Source: JAKPBU01 sp964425695 (lineage in GTDB: Bacteria; Pseudomonadota; Gammaproteobacteria; Xanthomonadales; Xanthomonadaceae). From it: a DNA stretch of 64,000 nucleotides. Each line of letters opens with the position of its first letter. Positions within the stretch are counted from its first letter, which is position 1. Location of the stretch: assembly GCA_964425695.1 (NCBI GenBank), contig CAYRNF010000013.1, forward strand, positions 29,030 through 93,029, in the 5' to 3' direction. This document shows positions 32,621-41,611 of the stretch, piece by piece. Both the position numbers and the translations under genes were made by a program. Below the pieces are notes generated by a model. It made no database searches. It was given only the letters and a program-made list of their open reading frames with translations, and had not been told where the DNA came from.

Positions 32621-35098
32621 GTGCGCAGATCCCTCGCGTTGCTGCCCCTGCCGCTGTGCATCGCGCTTTCGCTCCAGGCCCAGGCGGCCGAACGTCGCGA
32701 CGAGTGGGGCCTGTGCCCGGTGGACGATGCGGTGCCGGTGTTCGCCGACGCGGCCACCACGCCGGGCACTTCCGACATGCGCGCGCAGCTGCCCACCGAC
32801 ATCCTGGGCGACGCCGTCACCGCCACCGAGGGCCAGTCCACCACCTTCAGCGGCAACGTGGCCCTGACCCGCGGCGACCAGTTCCTGGGCACGGACAACC
32901 TCGTCTTCGACAGCCAGACCAACCGCTACCGCGCCGAAGGCAGCGTGCGCTACCAGGACTCGGCGATGCGCCTGGTCGCCGAGAGCGCGGAAGGCGACCA
33001 GGACGCCGACAGCCACGATGTGCGCAACGTGCGCTACCAGCTGGTGCAGCGCCGCGGCAACGGCGGCGCCGAGCAGATCCAGCTGCAGGGGTCGCAGGGA
33101 TCGCTGTACGACTCGACCTATTCCACCTGCCCGCCCAGCCAGCGCGTGTGGGAGCTGCAGGCGGACCGCATCGACGTGGACACCGACGAAGGCCGCGGCG
33201 TGGCACGCAATGCGGTGCTGCGTGTCGGCAAGGTGCCGGTGCTCTACGTGCCGTTCTTCCCCTTCCCGCTGGACAACCGCCGCCGCACCGGCCTGCTGTA
33301 TCCCAGCATCAGCGTGGGCGACCGCAACGGCTTCGACTGGCGCCAGCCGATCTACTTCAACATCGCGCCGAACATCGACGACACGCTGACCCCGCGGCTG
33401 ATGACCAACCGCGGCCTGATGCTCAGCAACGAGTTCCGCTACCTCACCCCGACCGGCCGCGGCACGCTGGACCTGTCCTACCTGCCGTCGGACGGGCTGG
33501 TGGACGACAAGCGTGCAGCGGAAGACGCCGAGTTCGCGCTCAACGGCTACGACCCGGCCAACAAGCGCAAGGACGACCGTGGCCGTTTCGCCTTTTCCGG
33601 TTACCAGAACCTCGCACCGGCCTGGCAGGCGCGCGCCAACCTCAACTGGATCAGCGACACGCGCTACACCGAGGATTTCAGCAACCGCCTCGACGGCATG
33701 ACGTCGTTCGCCATCAACAGCGACCTGGGCGTGTACGGCCAGGGGCGCTACTGGAACGCCGGGCTGATGGGCAGCCACTGGCAGCTGGCCGACTACACGC
33801 TGCGCGACTCCAACCTGCCCTACGACCGCCTTCCGCGCGCCTACGCCAACTGGGAACGCCCCTTCGCGCGCTGGCTCGCCGCCGGCGTCAACGCCGAAGC
33901 CGTCCGCTTCCAGCACGTGGACGAGGACGTCCGTCCCGGTGGCAGCCGCCTGGACGTCAAGCCCTACGTGACCCTGCCGCTGGAAGGCAACGGCTGGTAC
34001 GTCAAGCCGACGCTGTCGTGGCGCTTTACCGGTTACCAGCTCGACGACGAACTCGCCGACGCCATCGCCTTCGGCCGTGCAGCGGATGCGTTCGGCGTTC
34101 CCAACCCGACGGCCGACCAGGTCGCCGGCTTCCGCGACGACGCACCGAGCCGCAACCTGCCGATTGCGTCCATCGACGCCGGCCTGTTCTTCGACCGCGA
34201 CACGTCCATCGGCGGCACCGGTTTCCTGCACACGCTCGAGCCGCGCCTGTTCTACCTCAACGCGCCGTACCGCGACCAGGATGCGCTGCCCCTGTTCGAC
34301 ACCACCGAGACCTCGTTCGGCTGGGGCCAGCTGTTCCGCGAGAACCGCTTCACCAGCGCCGACCGCCAGGCCGATGCCAACCAGCTCACCATCGCGCTCA
34401 CCAGCCGGCTCATCCGCCAGTCCGACGGCCGCGAAAAGCTGTCCGCCAGCATCGGCCAGATCCGCTATTTCGAGGATTCGCGCGTTTCCACCGGCTTCGT
34501 GGATCCGGCGATCGAACAGGGCAAGTCGGCGTGGGTCGCCGATGCCAGCTACGCGATCAACGATCGGTGGAACATCGGCGCGTCCTACCAGTGGGATCCG
34601 CAGTTCAGCCGCAGCAACCTGACCAGCATCCGCACCCGCTACCTGGTCGGCGACGACGGCATCGTCAACTTGGCGTACCGCTACCGCCGCAACCCCTCCG
34701 ACGGACGCGACCTGATCAAGCAGGTCGACTTCTCGTTCCTGTATCCGCTGACGCCGGCCTGGAGCCTGGTGGGACGCTATTACTACTCGCTGCTGGACGA
34801 TCCCGCGCAGCAGCTGGAGCCGACCTTGCTGGAAGGCATCTTCGGCGTGCAGTGGGACAGCTGCTGCCTGGCGGCGCGGCTGGTGGCGAGGCGCTACCTG
34901 CGCAACCGCACCGGCGAGCTGAACGACGCGATCCAGCTCGAGATCGAACTGAAGGGCCTGGGTTCCGCCGGCCCCGACACCCAGCGGCGGCTGCGCCGTT
35001 CCATCCTCGGCTATGATCGGGAAGACTTGTATCTGGTCCCGCCCGAAAGCCGCTCCCCCGACGACGGCGACAGCCTGGTAGACCCCACGACCCCATGA
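32621..35098 (+). CDS. lptD: LPS-assembly outer membrane protein LptD
   Basis: An 825-residue outer-membrane beta-barrel protein that inserts lipopolysaccharide into the outer leaflet with LptE. A signal peptide (LLPLPLCIALSLQAQAA) is followed by a jellyroll domain of about 200 residues (DNLVFDSQTNRYRAEGSVRY; TCPPSQRVWELQADRIDVD) and a C-terminal barrel of many amphipathic strands ending ESRSPDDG. The early Cys (GLCPVDDA), the TCPP Cys and the barrel CCLAARL cysteines fit the interdomain disulfide pattern of the family. The start is GTG 32621. The stop overlaps the surA ATG. First gene of the envelope/ribosome operon. Confidence 0.96.
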   Translation: MRRSLALLPLPLCIALSLQAQAAERRDEWGLCPVDDAVPVFADAATTPGTSDMRAQLPTDILGDAVTATEGQSTTFSGNVALTRGDQFLGTDNLVFDSQTNRYRAEGSVRYQDSAMRLVAESAEGDQDADSHDVRNVRYQLVQRRGNGGAEQIQLQGSQGSLYDSTYSTCPPSQRVWELQADRIDVDTDEGRGVARNAVLRVGKVPVLYVPFFPFPLDNRRRTGLLYPSISVGDRNGFDWRQPIYFNIAPNIDDTLTPRLMTNRGLMLSNEFRYLTPTGRGTLDLSYLPSDGLVDDKRAAEDAEFALNGYDPANKRKDDRGRFAFSGYQNLAPAWQARANLNWISDTRYTEDFSNRLDGMTSFAINSDLGVYGQGRYWNAGLMGSHWQLADYTLRDSNLPYDRLPRAYANWERPFARWLAAGVNAEAVRFQHVDEDVRPGGSRLDVKPYVTLPLEGNGWYVKPTLSWRFTGYQLDDELADAIAFGRAADAFGVPNPTADQVAGFRDDAPSRNLPIASIDAGLFFDRDTSIGGTGFLHTLEPRLFYLNAPYRDQDALPLFDTTETSFGWGQLFRENRFTSADRQADANQLTIALTSRLIRQSDGREKLSASIGQIRYFEDSRVSTGFVDPAIEQGKSAWVADASYAINDRWNIGASYQWDPQFSRSNLTSIRTRYLVGDDGIVNLAYRYRRNPSDGRDLIKQVDFSFLYPLTPAWSLVGRYYYSLLDDPAQQLEPTLLEGIFGVQWDSCCLAARLVARRYLRNRTGELNDAIQLEIELKGLGSAGPDTQRRLRRSILGYDREDLYLVPPESRSPDDGDSLVDPTTP

Positions 35099-36426
35099 AG
35101 AAGATCCTGACCCACGCGCTGCTTGCCGGCGTGCTTGCCTGCGGTGCCGTGCACGCGCAACCCATCGACCGCATCGCGGCGGTGGTCAACGAAGACGTGA
35201 TCCTGCAGAGCGAGCTGGACCGCGCCACGCGCAACATCCTGGCCCAGTACGCCAACCGGCAGGACCAGCTCCCGCCGCGCGAGATTCTGGAAAAGCAGGT
35301 GCTCGAACGCCTGGTCATGGTGCGCCTGCAGGTCGCCCGCGCGACCGAGAGCGGCATCCGGGTGAGCGACGAGGAAGTGGACGCGGCCATCGGCAACGTG
35401 GCGCAGCAGAACGGCCTGACACCGGACCAGCTGCGCCAGCAGCTGGCGCGCGACGGCATCGCCTTCGAGGATTTCCGCAACTCGCTGCGCGACGAACTGG
35501 TCATCCAGCGCCTGCGCCAGGGGTTCGCCCAGAGCCGGGTCAGCGTCAGCGACGCGGAAGTGGACGCGGCCATGTCGAGCCAGGCGCAGGGCGGCGGTAC
35601 CCAGTACCGGCTGGCGCACATCCTGGTGGCGCTCCCGGAAAACCCCACCCCGGAGCAGATCGCCACCGGCCAGCAGAAGATCGACGGGGTCAAGAGCCTC
35701 ATCGACCGCGGCGAAATGGACTTCTCGGCGGCCGCCGTACGCTATTCGGATAGCCAGAACGCGCTGGAAGGCGGCGACCTGGGCTGGCGCAGCCTCAACG
35801 AGATCCCCACCGCGTTCGCTTCCGCCATCACCACCCTGCAGCCGGGCCAGGTGATCGGCCCGATCCGCGGCCCGAGCGGCTTCCAGCTGCTGCGCCTGGT
35901 GGAAACCCGCGACGCCTCGCAGGCCGCAGCGGCCACGGTGACCCAGTACCAGGCGCGCCACATCCTGGTGCGCACCGGTGAAGGCGTGGACGACGCCGCT
36001 GCCAAGGCGAAGATCGACACCTTGCGCGCGCGTATCGAGGGCGGCGCGGACTTCGCGGCGATCGCGAAGGAGTCCGAAGACACCGCCACCGCGTCGCGCG
36101 GCGGCGACCTGGGCTGGTTCACCCAGGACCAGTTCGGGCCGGAGTTCGGCGCGCAGGTCGCGGCGCTGCAGGACGGCCAGGTCTCGGCGCCGTTCAAGAC
36201 GCAGGCCGGCTGGCACATCGTGCAGCGCCAGGCCCAGCGCCAGACCCAGGCCGGCGACGAGAACCGCCGCGCCCAGATCCGCGAAACCATCGGCCAGCGC
36301 AAGCTGGAAGAAGAATGGAGCCGCTTCCTGCGTGAGATGCGCGGCGAGGCGTTCGTGGACGTGCGCGTCGGCGCGGCCGCCCAGCCGGACGCACAGGCAC
36401 CGGCCACGGCGCCCAACGGCGGCTGA
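35095..36426 (+). CDS. surA: Periplasmic peptidyl-prolyl isomerase and chaperone SurA
   Basis: A 443-residue periplasmic chaperone for outer-membrane proteins, including LptD. It has a signal peptide (LLAGVLACGAVHAQ), the SurA N-terminal domain (PIDRIAAVVNEDVILQSELD), and two parvulin domains: the first from about residue 168 (YRLAHILVALPEN, GGDLGWRSLNEIP), the second from about residue 283 (YQARHILVRTGEG, GGDLGWFTQDQFG). The C-terminal helix KLEEEWSRFLREMRGEAFVD completes the family fold. The ATG overlaps the lptD stop (ATGA), so synthesis is coupled to its main client. pdxA starts 1 nt after its stop. Confidence 0.97.
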   Translation: MKKILTHALLAGVLACGAVHAQPIDRIAAVVNEDVILQSELDRATRNILAQYANRQDQLPPREILEKQVLERLVMVRLQVARATESGIRVSDEEVDAAIGNVAQQNGLTPDQLRQQLARDGIAFEDFRNSLRDELVIQRLRQGFAQSRVSVSDAEVDAAMSSQAQGGGTQYRLAHILVALPENPTPEQIATGQQKIDGVKSLIDRGEMDFSAAAVRYSDSQNALEGGDLGWRSLNEIPTAFASAITTLQPGQVIGPIRGPSGFQLLRLVETRDASQAAAATVTQYQARHILVRTGEGVDDAAAKAKIDTLRARIEGGADFAAIAKESEDTATASRGGDLGWFTQDQFGPEFGAQVAALQDGQVSAPFKTQAGWHIVQRQAQRQTQAGDENRRAQIRETIGQRKLEEEWSRFLREMRGEAFVDVRVGAAAQPDAQAPATAPNGG

Positions 36427-36427
36427 C

Positions 36428-37411
36428 GTGGCACGTCCGCGGCTGGCGCTGGTCCCGGGCGAACCGGCCGGCGTCGGCCCGGAGCTGTGCGTCAGGGCGG
36501 CGCATCGTCCGTCCCACGCGGACCTGGTGGTGTTCGGCGATCGCAGCGTCCTGCTGCGCGCCGCGGAGGCCCTCGCGTTGCCGCTGCGCTTCGCCGCCGC
36601 AGACGCCGCGTATACCGCTCCGGGCGAGCTGCGGCTGGTCGACGTGCCGAATCCCGTGCCCTGCCTGCCGGGCCATCCCGCTGCCGGCAATGCCGCCGCC
36701 GTGATCGGCGCCCTGAGCCGCGCGGCCGATGCCTGCCTGGCGGGCACCTTGCAGGGGCTGGTCACCGGGCCGGTGCACAAGGCCACGATCAACGCAGGCG
36801 GCATCGCCTACACCGGCACCACCGAGCTGCTGGCCGCGCATGCCGGCGCGGACGTGGTGATGATGCTGGCCAACGACGTCGTGCGGGTGGCGCTGGCCAC
36901 GACCCACCTGCCCCTGCGCGCGGTGGCCGACGCGATACGCCCCAAGGGTCTGCTTCGCGCGCTGCGCATCGTCCACGCCGCGTTGCAACGCGACTTCGGC
37001 GTGCCGGCGCCGCGCATCGCGGTGCTGGGCCTGAATCCGCATGCGGGCGAGGCCGGCCACTTGGGACGCGAGGAGATCGACGTCATCGAACCGGTGATCG
37101 CCACGCTGCGCAGCCAAGGCTTGGACCTGGCCGGACCTCTGCCGGCCGACACCGCCTTCCTGCCCGCGAAGCTGCGCGGCTTCGACGCGGTGCTGGCGAT
37201 GTACCACGACCAGGGCCTGCCGGTGCTGAAATACAGCGGGTTCGAGCAGGCGGTGAACATCACCCTGGGCCTGCCCTACCCGCGCGTGGCGGTGGACCAT
37301 GGCACGGCCCTGGATCTGGCCGGCACCGGGGAGGCCAATCCTTCCAGCCTGTTCGCCGCCATCGAGACCTGCGCCCGCATGGCGCTGGCGCGCGGGGCGG
37401 CGCGCGCATGA
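36428..37411 (+). CDS. pdxA: 4-hydroxythreonine-4-phosphate dehydrogenase PdxA
   Basis: A 327-residue enzyme of pyridoxal phosphate biosynthesis. GEPAGVGPELCVRAA at the N-terminus is the family start. The metal-binding histidines are in LVTGPVHKATINAGG, ATTHLPLRAV and AMYHDQGLPVLKY, and the substrate loop TGTTELLAAHAGADVVMML is present. The GTG at 36428 follows the surA stop by one base and gives the expected N-terminus. The csaA ATG overlaps its stop. Confidence 0.96.
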   Translation: MARPRLALVPGEPAGVGPELCVRAAHRPSHADLVVFGDRSVLLRAAEALALPLRFAAADAAYTAPGELRLVDVPNPVPCLPGHPAAGNAAAVIGALSRAADACLAGTLQGLVTGPVHKATINAGGIAYTGTTELLAAHAGADVVMMLANDVVRVALATTHLPLRAVADAIRPKGLLRALRIVHAALQRDFGVPAPRIAVLGLNPHAGEAGHLGREEIDVIEPVIATLRSQGLDLAGPLPADTAFLPAKLRGFDAVLAMYHDQGLPVLKYSGFEQAVNITLGLPYPRVAVDHGTALDLAGTGEANPSSLFAAIETCARMALARGAARA

Positions 37412-37767
37412 GCGGGCAGACGCCGCTGGCGCCCCCAATCGGCTGGGACGACTTCATGAAGGTCGAACTGCGCGTCGGCCGCGTGCTGTCGGCGCAAGCC
37501 TTTGCCGAGGGGCGCAAACCCGCCTACATCCTGCACGTGGACTTCGGCCCGGACATCGGCGTGCGTAAGTCCAGTGCGCAGCTGACCGAGCTGTATTCGG
37601 CCCAGGACCTGGTCGGCCGGCTGGTGGTGGCGGTGGTCAACTTCCCGGACAAGCAGATCGGGCCGGTGCGCTCGCAGTGCCTGGTCACCGGGTTCCACGA
37701 CGCGGCCGGCCGCGTCACCCTGTGCATGCCCGAACACGACGTGCCACTGGGAACGCGCCTGCTGTGA
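37408..37767 (+). CDS. CsaA-like tRNA-binding protein
   Basis: A 119-residue single-domain protein with the tRNA-binding OB fold found in MetG and PheT C-termini. Recognised features are WDDFMKVELRVGRVLSAQAF, the loop GVRKSSAQLTELYS, VVAVVNFPDKQIGPVRSQCL and the end CMPEHDVPLGTRLL. CsaA of Bacillus has chaperone-like export functions; here it probably binds tRNA or acts as a dimeric chaperone. It overlaps pdxA (ATGA) and separates pdxA from rsmA, which in many gammaproteobacteria are adjacent. Confidence 0.9.
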   Translation: MSGQTPLAPPIGWDDFMKVELRVGRVLSAQAFAEGRKPAYILHVDFGPDIGVRKSSAQLTELYSAQDLVGRLVVAVVNFPDKQIGPVRSQCLVTGFHDAAGRVTLCMPEHDVPLGTRLL

Positions 37768-37873
37768 GCGCGCCTGTCGGGAACCGGTCTGCCATTACCA
37801 TCCCTGCCTTGCGCGCGCTGGCCGTGGGCCCGCCGGCCGCGCACCGGCAGCGCCACGCTACGAGTACCGCACA

Positions 37874-38689
37874 GTGAACGACGCCGCCCTGTTCCGCGAC
37901 CCGGCCAAGAAATCGCTGGGCCAGCATTTCCTGCACGAACGCGGCATCGTCGACAAGATCGTGCGTGCGGTGGACCCGCGCCCGGGCGACGTGCTGGTGG
38001 AGATCGGGCCGGGCCAGGGGGCGATCACCTTCCCGCTGCTGCAGCGTCATGGGCGGATGACGGCGATCGAGTTCGACCGCGACCTGATCGCGCCGCTGGG
38101 CGAAGCCGCGCGCGCGCATGGCGAACTGCGGATCGTGCCGGGGGACGTGCTGGGCGTGGACCTCACCGCGCTGGCGCGCGAGCTGGCGCCGGAACACGGC
38201 CGCATTCGCCTGGTCGGCAACCTGCCCTACAACCTGTCCTCCCCGATCCTGTTCCATGCCCTGGACCATGCCGGCGCGATCCGCGACATGCACTTCATGC
38301 TGCAGAAGGAAGTCGTGGACCGCATGGCCGCGGCACCGGGCAGCAAGGTCTACGGGCGGCTCAGCGTGATGCTGCAGGCGTACTGCACCGTCACCGCGCT
38401 GTTCGACGTGGCGCCGGGCGCGTTCCGGCCGCCGCCGAAGGTCGACTCGGCGGTGGTGCGTCTGGTGCCGAAGGATCCGCAGGACATCGGCATCGCCCGG
38501 CCCCGGCGCTTCGCGGACGTGGTGCGCGCGGCGTTCGGCCAGCGCCGCAAGACGCTGCGCAACGCGCTCAAGGGCGTGGTCGAAGCCGACGAGATCGCGG
38601 CGTGCGGTATCGATCCGGGGACGCGCGCCGAACAGCTCGCGGTCGCCGACTTCGTGCGCCTGGCGGCCGCTTCGCCCGATCCGGCCTGA
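37874..38689 (+). CDS. rsmA: 16S rRNA dimethyladenosine transferase RsmA (KsgA)
   Basis: A 271-residue SAM-dependent enzyme that dimethylates A1518/A1519 of 16S rRNA. It starts at GTG 37874 with KKSLGQHFLHERGIVDKI. SAM-binding is in LVEIGPGQGAITFPLL and ITAIEFDRDL-like sequences, the target-adenine loop is LVGNLPYNLSSPIL at about residue 118, and RPPPKVDSAVVRLVP and the C-terminal ARRKTLRNAL-type helix follow. Part of the lptD-surA-pdxA-csaA-rsmA-apaG-apaH cluster. Confidence 0.97.
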   Translation: MNDAALFRDPAKKSLGQHFLHERGIVDKIVRAVDPRPGDVLVEIGPGQGAITFPLLQRHGRMTAIEFDRDLIAPLGEAARAHGELRIVPGDVLGVDLTALARELAPEHGRIRLVGNLPYNLSSPILFHALDHAGAIRDMHFMLQKEVVDRMAAAPGSKVYGRLSVMLQAYCTVTALFDVAPGAFRPPPKVDSAVVRLVPKDPQDIGIARPRRFADVVRAAFGQRRKTLRNALKGVVEADEIAACGIDPGTRAEQLAVADFVRLAAASPDPA

Positions 38690-38726
38690 TGCCGGTGCCG
38701 GACGCGTCGTGTTCACGCGCCGCGCA

Positions 38727-38732
38727 TACACT
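38727..38732 (+). promoter_or_regulatory. -10 box TACACT, 6 nt before apaG ATG
   Basis: TACACT-GTGCGC-ATG. An internal promoter for apaG within the envelope operon, with the leaderless spacing seen elsewhere. Confidence 0.5.
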
Positions 38733-38738
38733 GTGCGC

Positions 38739-39122
38739 ATGAGCGAGCAGTCCGACTACATGCTGGAAATCAGCATCGCCACGCAGTTCCTGGACGAGCA
38801 GTCCGATCCGGACGCGGAGCGCTACGCCTTCGCCTACACCATCCGCATCCGCAACCTCGGGCGCCTGCCCGCGCAGCTGCTGGACCGGCACTGGATCATC
38901 ACCGACGCCGACGGCAAGGTGGAGGAAGTGCGCGGCGACGGCGTGGTCGGCGAACAGCCGCGCATCGAACCCGGCGACCAGTTCACCTACACCTCCGGCG
39001 CCGTGCTGCGGACCGCCGTGGGCACCATGGAAGGCAGCTACGGGATGGCAGGCGACGACGGCACCCGGTTCGACGCGCCCATCCCGCCGTTCACCCTGTC
39101 CGTCCCACGGACGCTCCACTAG
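38739..39122 (+). CDS. apaG: ApaG domain protein
   Basis: A 127-residue single-domain ApaG protein of fibronectin-like beta fold. The family sequence is clear: FAYTIRIRNLGRLPAQLLDR, HWIITDADGKVEEVRGDGVV, EQPRIEPGDQFTYTSG, and GSYGM plus FDAPIPPFTLSVP. ApaG of related Xanthomonas is known to bind metal or phosphate compounds; the precise role is unsettled. The start at 38739 follows the TACACT box; an upstream in-frame ATG at 38709 is less likely. It is followed after 180 bp by apaH. Confidence 0.95.
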   Translation: MSEQSDYMLEISIATQFLDEQSDPDAERYAFAYTIRIRNLGRLPAQLLDRHWIITDADGKVEEVRGDGVVGEQPRIEPGDQFTYTSGAVLRTAVGTMEGSYGMAGDDGTRFDAPIPPFTLSVPRTLH

Positions 39123-39302
39123 GCGCAGGGGTCTGTCGACGCCCATGCAGTCCGCCGCGTTGCTTCCCCGCGCCCGCCAGGTGGTGTCGCGTCCCGCAGG
39201 GTCGGGACCCAAGCGGCACGCAGGAGCGCCATCGCCAAGTCGTACAGCGGCGCGCGCGCGCCGGCGCGGCGCCGTGCGGTTCACCGGCGTCGCCGGCCTC
39301 TC
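39123..39302. other. 180-bp apaG-apaH interval
   Basis: No gene seen. It contains CGTCCCGCAGGGTCGGGACC around 39190, a partial palindrome of a type scattered in these genomes, and no recognisable ribosome site before apaH. Confidence 0.45.
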
Positions 39303-40124
39303 ATGACGACCTGGGCCATCGGCGACCTGCAGGGCTGCTACGACGCCACGCGTCGTCTGCTCGACCGGCTCGCGTTCGATCCGGCGCGCGACCGGCTGTG
39401 GTTCTGCGGCGACCTGGTCAATCGCGGCGGGGAGTCCCTCGAGACGCTGCGGCTGGTGCATTCGCTGCGCGCGCACAGCGCGGTGGTGCTGGGGAACCAC
39501 GACCTTTCGCTGCTGGCCATCGGCGAACGCAGGCCCGAGGAGCAGCGCCGGGTGAATCCCGACCTGCAGCGCGTGCTGTTCGCGGACGACGCGCGAGAAC
39601 TGCTGGACTGGTTGCGGATGCAGCCGCTGGTGCACGCGGACCGCGCGCTGGGCTGGATGATGGTGCACGCCGGGCTGGCGCCCAAGTGGACCACGCAGCT
39701 TGCCCTCAAGCATGCGCGCGAGATCGAAACGCGGCTGCAGGGCGAAGGCTACCGCCGGCTGCTGAAGAACATGTACGGCGACCGCCCCGCGTGGTCGCCA
39801 CAGCTCAGCGGCATCGACCGCGAGCGCGCGATCATCAACGTCTTCACCCGGCTGCGCTACTGCTCGCCGCGCGGCCGCATCGCCTTCGAGGAAAAAGGCG
39901 CGCCCGGCACCCAGCAGCCCGGCCTGTATCCCTGGTACGAAGTACCCGGCAAGGCCGAACGCGACCTCAAGATCGTCTGCGGCCACTGGAGCACGCTGGG
40001 CCTGTTCATCGGCCACGGCGTGCATGCCATCGACACCGGCGCCGTCTGGGGCGGCAAGCTCACCGCCCTGCAGCTCGACACCGACGACCTGCGCATCGTG
40101 CAGGTCCCGGGGCGGCAGATCTGA
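39303..40124 (+). CDS. apaH: Symmetrical bis(5'-nucleosyl)-tetraphosphatase ApaH
   Basis: A 273-residue metallophosphatase that cleaves Ap4A to two ADP. The phosphoesterase motifs are GDLQGCYDATRRLLD, FCGDLVNRGGESLETL, and AVVLGNHDLSLLAIGE, with later MMVHAGLAPKWT and VCGHWSTLGLFIGHGVHAID completing the di-metal site. Length is normal. It is the last gene of the cluster and is convergent with folA. Confidence 0.97.
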   Translation: MTTWAIGDLQGCYDATRRLLDRLAFDPARDRLWFCGDLVNRGGESLETLRLVHSLRAHSAVVLGNHDLSLLAIGERRPEEQRRVNPDLQRVLFADDARELLDWLRMQPLVHADRALGWMMVHAGLAPKWTTQLALKHAREIETRLQGEGYRRLLKNMYGDRPAWSPQLSGIDRERAIINVFTRLRYCSPRGRIAFEEKGAPGTQQPGLYPWYEVPGKAERDLKIVCGHWSTLGLFIGHGVHAIDTGAVWGGKLTALQLDTDDLRIVQVPGRQI

Positions 40125-40234
40125 CCGGCTGCGCGCCGGGTGTGCACGTGGCCGCACCTCGATCGCACGAGCGCGTACCCGGAAGGACGAGTTGACCAGG
40201 CAACCCGCACGCACGACTGGGCGGATTCGACCGC

Positions 40235-40741
40235 TCAGTCCGCCGGCCGCCCCGCGCGCACGTAATCCACGAATTCGAACGCGAGCGCGTGTGCGGGGTC
40301 GATTTCGTGCCACCCGCGCCGGATCGCGCGCCAGCGGCCGGCATCGAACTGCGGAAAGAACGCATCCGCACCTTCCACCACGGTGTCCACGTGGGTCAGG
40401 TGCATCCGCTGCGCCAGGGGCAGCGCCAGCGCGAACACGTCGCCGCCGCCGATCACGCACAGTTGGTCGCTGTCCTGCCCGGCGAGGCGCAAGGCGTCCT
40501 CGAGCGAGCCCACCGCTTCCATGCCGGCGAACGGCACGCGGCCGCTGCGGGTCAGCACCAGGTTGCGGCGTCTAGGTAGCGCGCGACCGAGGGATTCGGC
40601 GGTCCTGCGGCCCATCAGCACGGGCTTGCCCAGGGTGAGCGCCTTGAAGCGCTTGAGGTCGTCGGGCAGGTGCCAAGGGAGCTGGTTGCCGCAGCCGATC
40701 GCGTGGGCGCGGTCCAGCGCGGCGATCAGCGAGATCTCCAT
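40235..40741 (-). CDS. folA: Dihydrofolate reductase
   Basis: A 168-residue NADPH-dependent dihydrofolate reductase. MEISLIAALDRAHAIGCGNQ and PWHLPDDLKRFKALTLGKPV carry the catalytic Asp and substrate pocket, MGRRTAESLGRALPRRRNLV the NADPH site, and VIGGGDVFALALP the conserved GG loop. The start overlaps the thyA stop (ATGA at 40741), so folA and thyA form a coupled pair that closes the thymidylate-folate cycle. Confidence 0.95.
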   Translation of the reverse strand: MEISLIAALDRAHAIGCGNQLPWHLPDDLKRFKALTLGKPVLMGRRTAESLGRALPRRRNLVLTRSGRVPFAGMEAVGSLEDALRLAGQDSDQLCVIGGGDVFALALPLAQRMHLTHVDTVVEGADAFFPQFDAGRWRAIRRGWHEIDPAHALAFEFVDYVRAGRPAD

Positions 40742-41535
40742 CAGACCGCCACCGGCGCCTTGATCGCCGGCCAGGGGTCGTAGCCTTCCACCGCGATGTC
40801 GTCGATGCCGAAGGCGAAGAGGTCCCGCACCTCGGGGTTCAGCCGCAGCACGGGCAGCGGACGCGGGGTACGGGCCAGCTGTTCGCGGGCCTGTTCGAAA
40901 TGGTTGGCATACAGGTGCGCATCGCCCAGCGTGTGCACGAAGTCGCCCACGGCCAGCCCGCACGCCTGCGCCACCATGTGGGTGAGCAGCGCGTAGCTTG
41001 CGATGTTGAACGGCACGCCCAGGAAGATGTCGCCGCTGCGCTGGTAGAGCTGGCAGCTGAGCCTGCCGTCGGCCACGTAGAACTGAAACAGGGTATGGCA
41101 CGGCATCAGCGCCATGCGCGGCAGGTCGGCCACGTTCCAGGCGCTGACGATGAGCCGCCGCGAGTCCGGGTTGCGCCGGATCTCATCCACCACCCAGGCG
41201 ATCTGGTCGATGGTGGCGCCGTCGGCGCCTTCCCAGCTGCGCCACTGCTTGCCGTACACGGGCCCCAGTTCGCCGGCCTCGTCCGCCCACTCGTCCCAGA
41301 TCGAGACCTTGTTGGCCTTCAGGTATGCGATGTTGGTGTCGCCCTTCAGGAACCACAGCAGCTCGTGGAAGATCGAGCGCGTGTGCAGCTTCTTGGTGGT
41401 GACCAGCGGGAACCCTTCGCGCAGGTCGAACCGCATCTGCCAGCCGAACACGCTGCGCGTGCCCGTGCCGGTACGGTCGGCCTTGTCGGTGCCGTGCTCC
41501 AGCACGTGGCGCAGCAGTTCAAGGTATTGCCTCAC
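40741..41535 (-). CDS. thyA: Thymidylate synthase
   Basis: A 264-residue ThyA that makes dTMP from dUMP and methylene-THF. The 264-residue length is the same as E. coli ThyA. Key sites are DRTGTGTRSVFGWQMRFDL, the catalytic Cys in MALMPCHTLFQFYV, CQLYQRSGDIFLGVPFNIAS and the C-terminal DPWPAIKAPVAV. The upstream lgt gene is on the same strand, 76 bp away; folA is coupled downstream. Confidence 0.97.
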   Translation of the reverse strand: MRQYLELLRHVLEHGTDKADRTGTGTRSVFGWQMRFDLREGFPLVTTKKLHTRSIFHELLWFLKGDTNIAYLKANKVSIWDEWADEAGELGPVYGKQWRSWEGADGATIDQIAWVVDEIRRNPDSRRLIVSAWNVADLPRMALMPCHTLFQFYVADGRLSCQLYQRSGDIFLGVPFNIASYALLTHMVAQACGLAVGDFVHTLGDAHLYANHFEQAREQLARTPRPLPVLRLNPEVRDLFAFGIDDIAVEGYDPWPAIKAPVAV

Positions 41536-41611
41536 GACATCCTCGCGTGGCGTGCGCCTTGCGCACGGCCGGTCCGAACAGGCTTACCAACAAACGCGCG
41601 CATGGCGCGCG

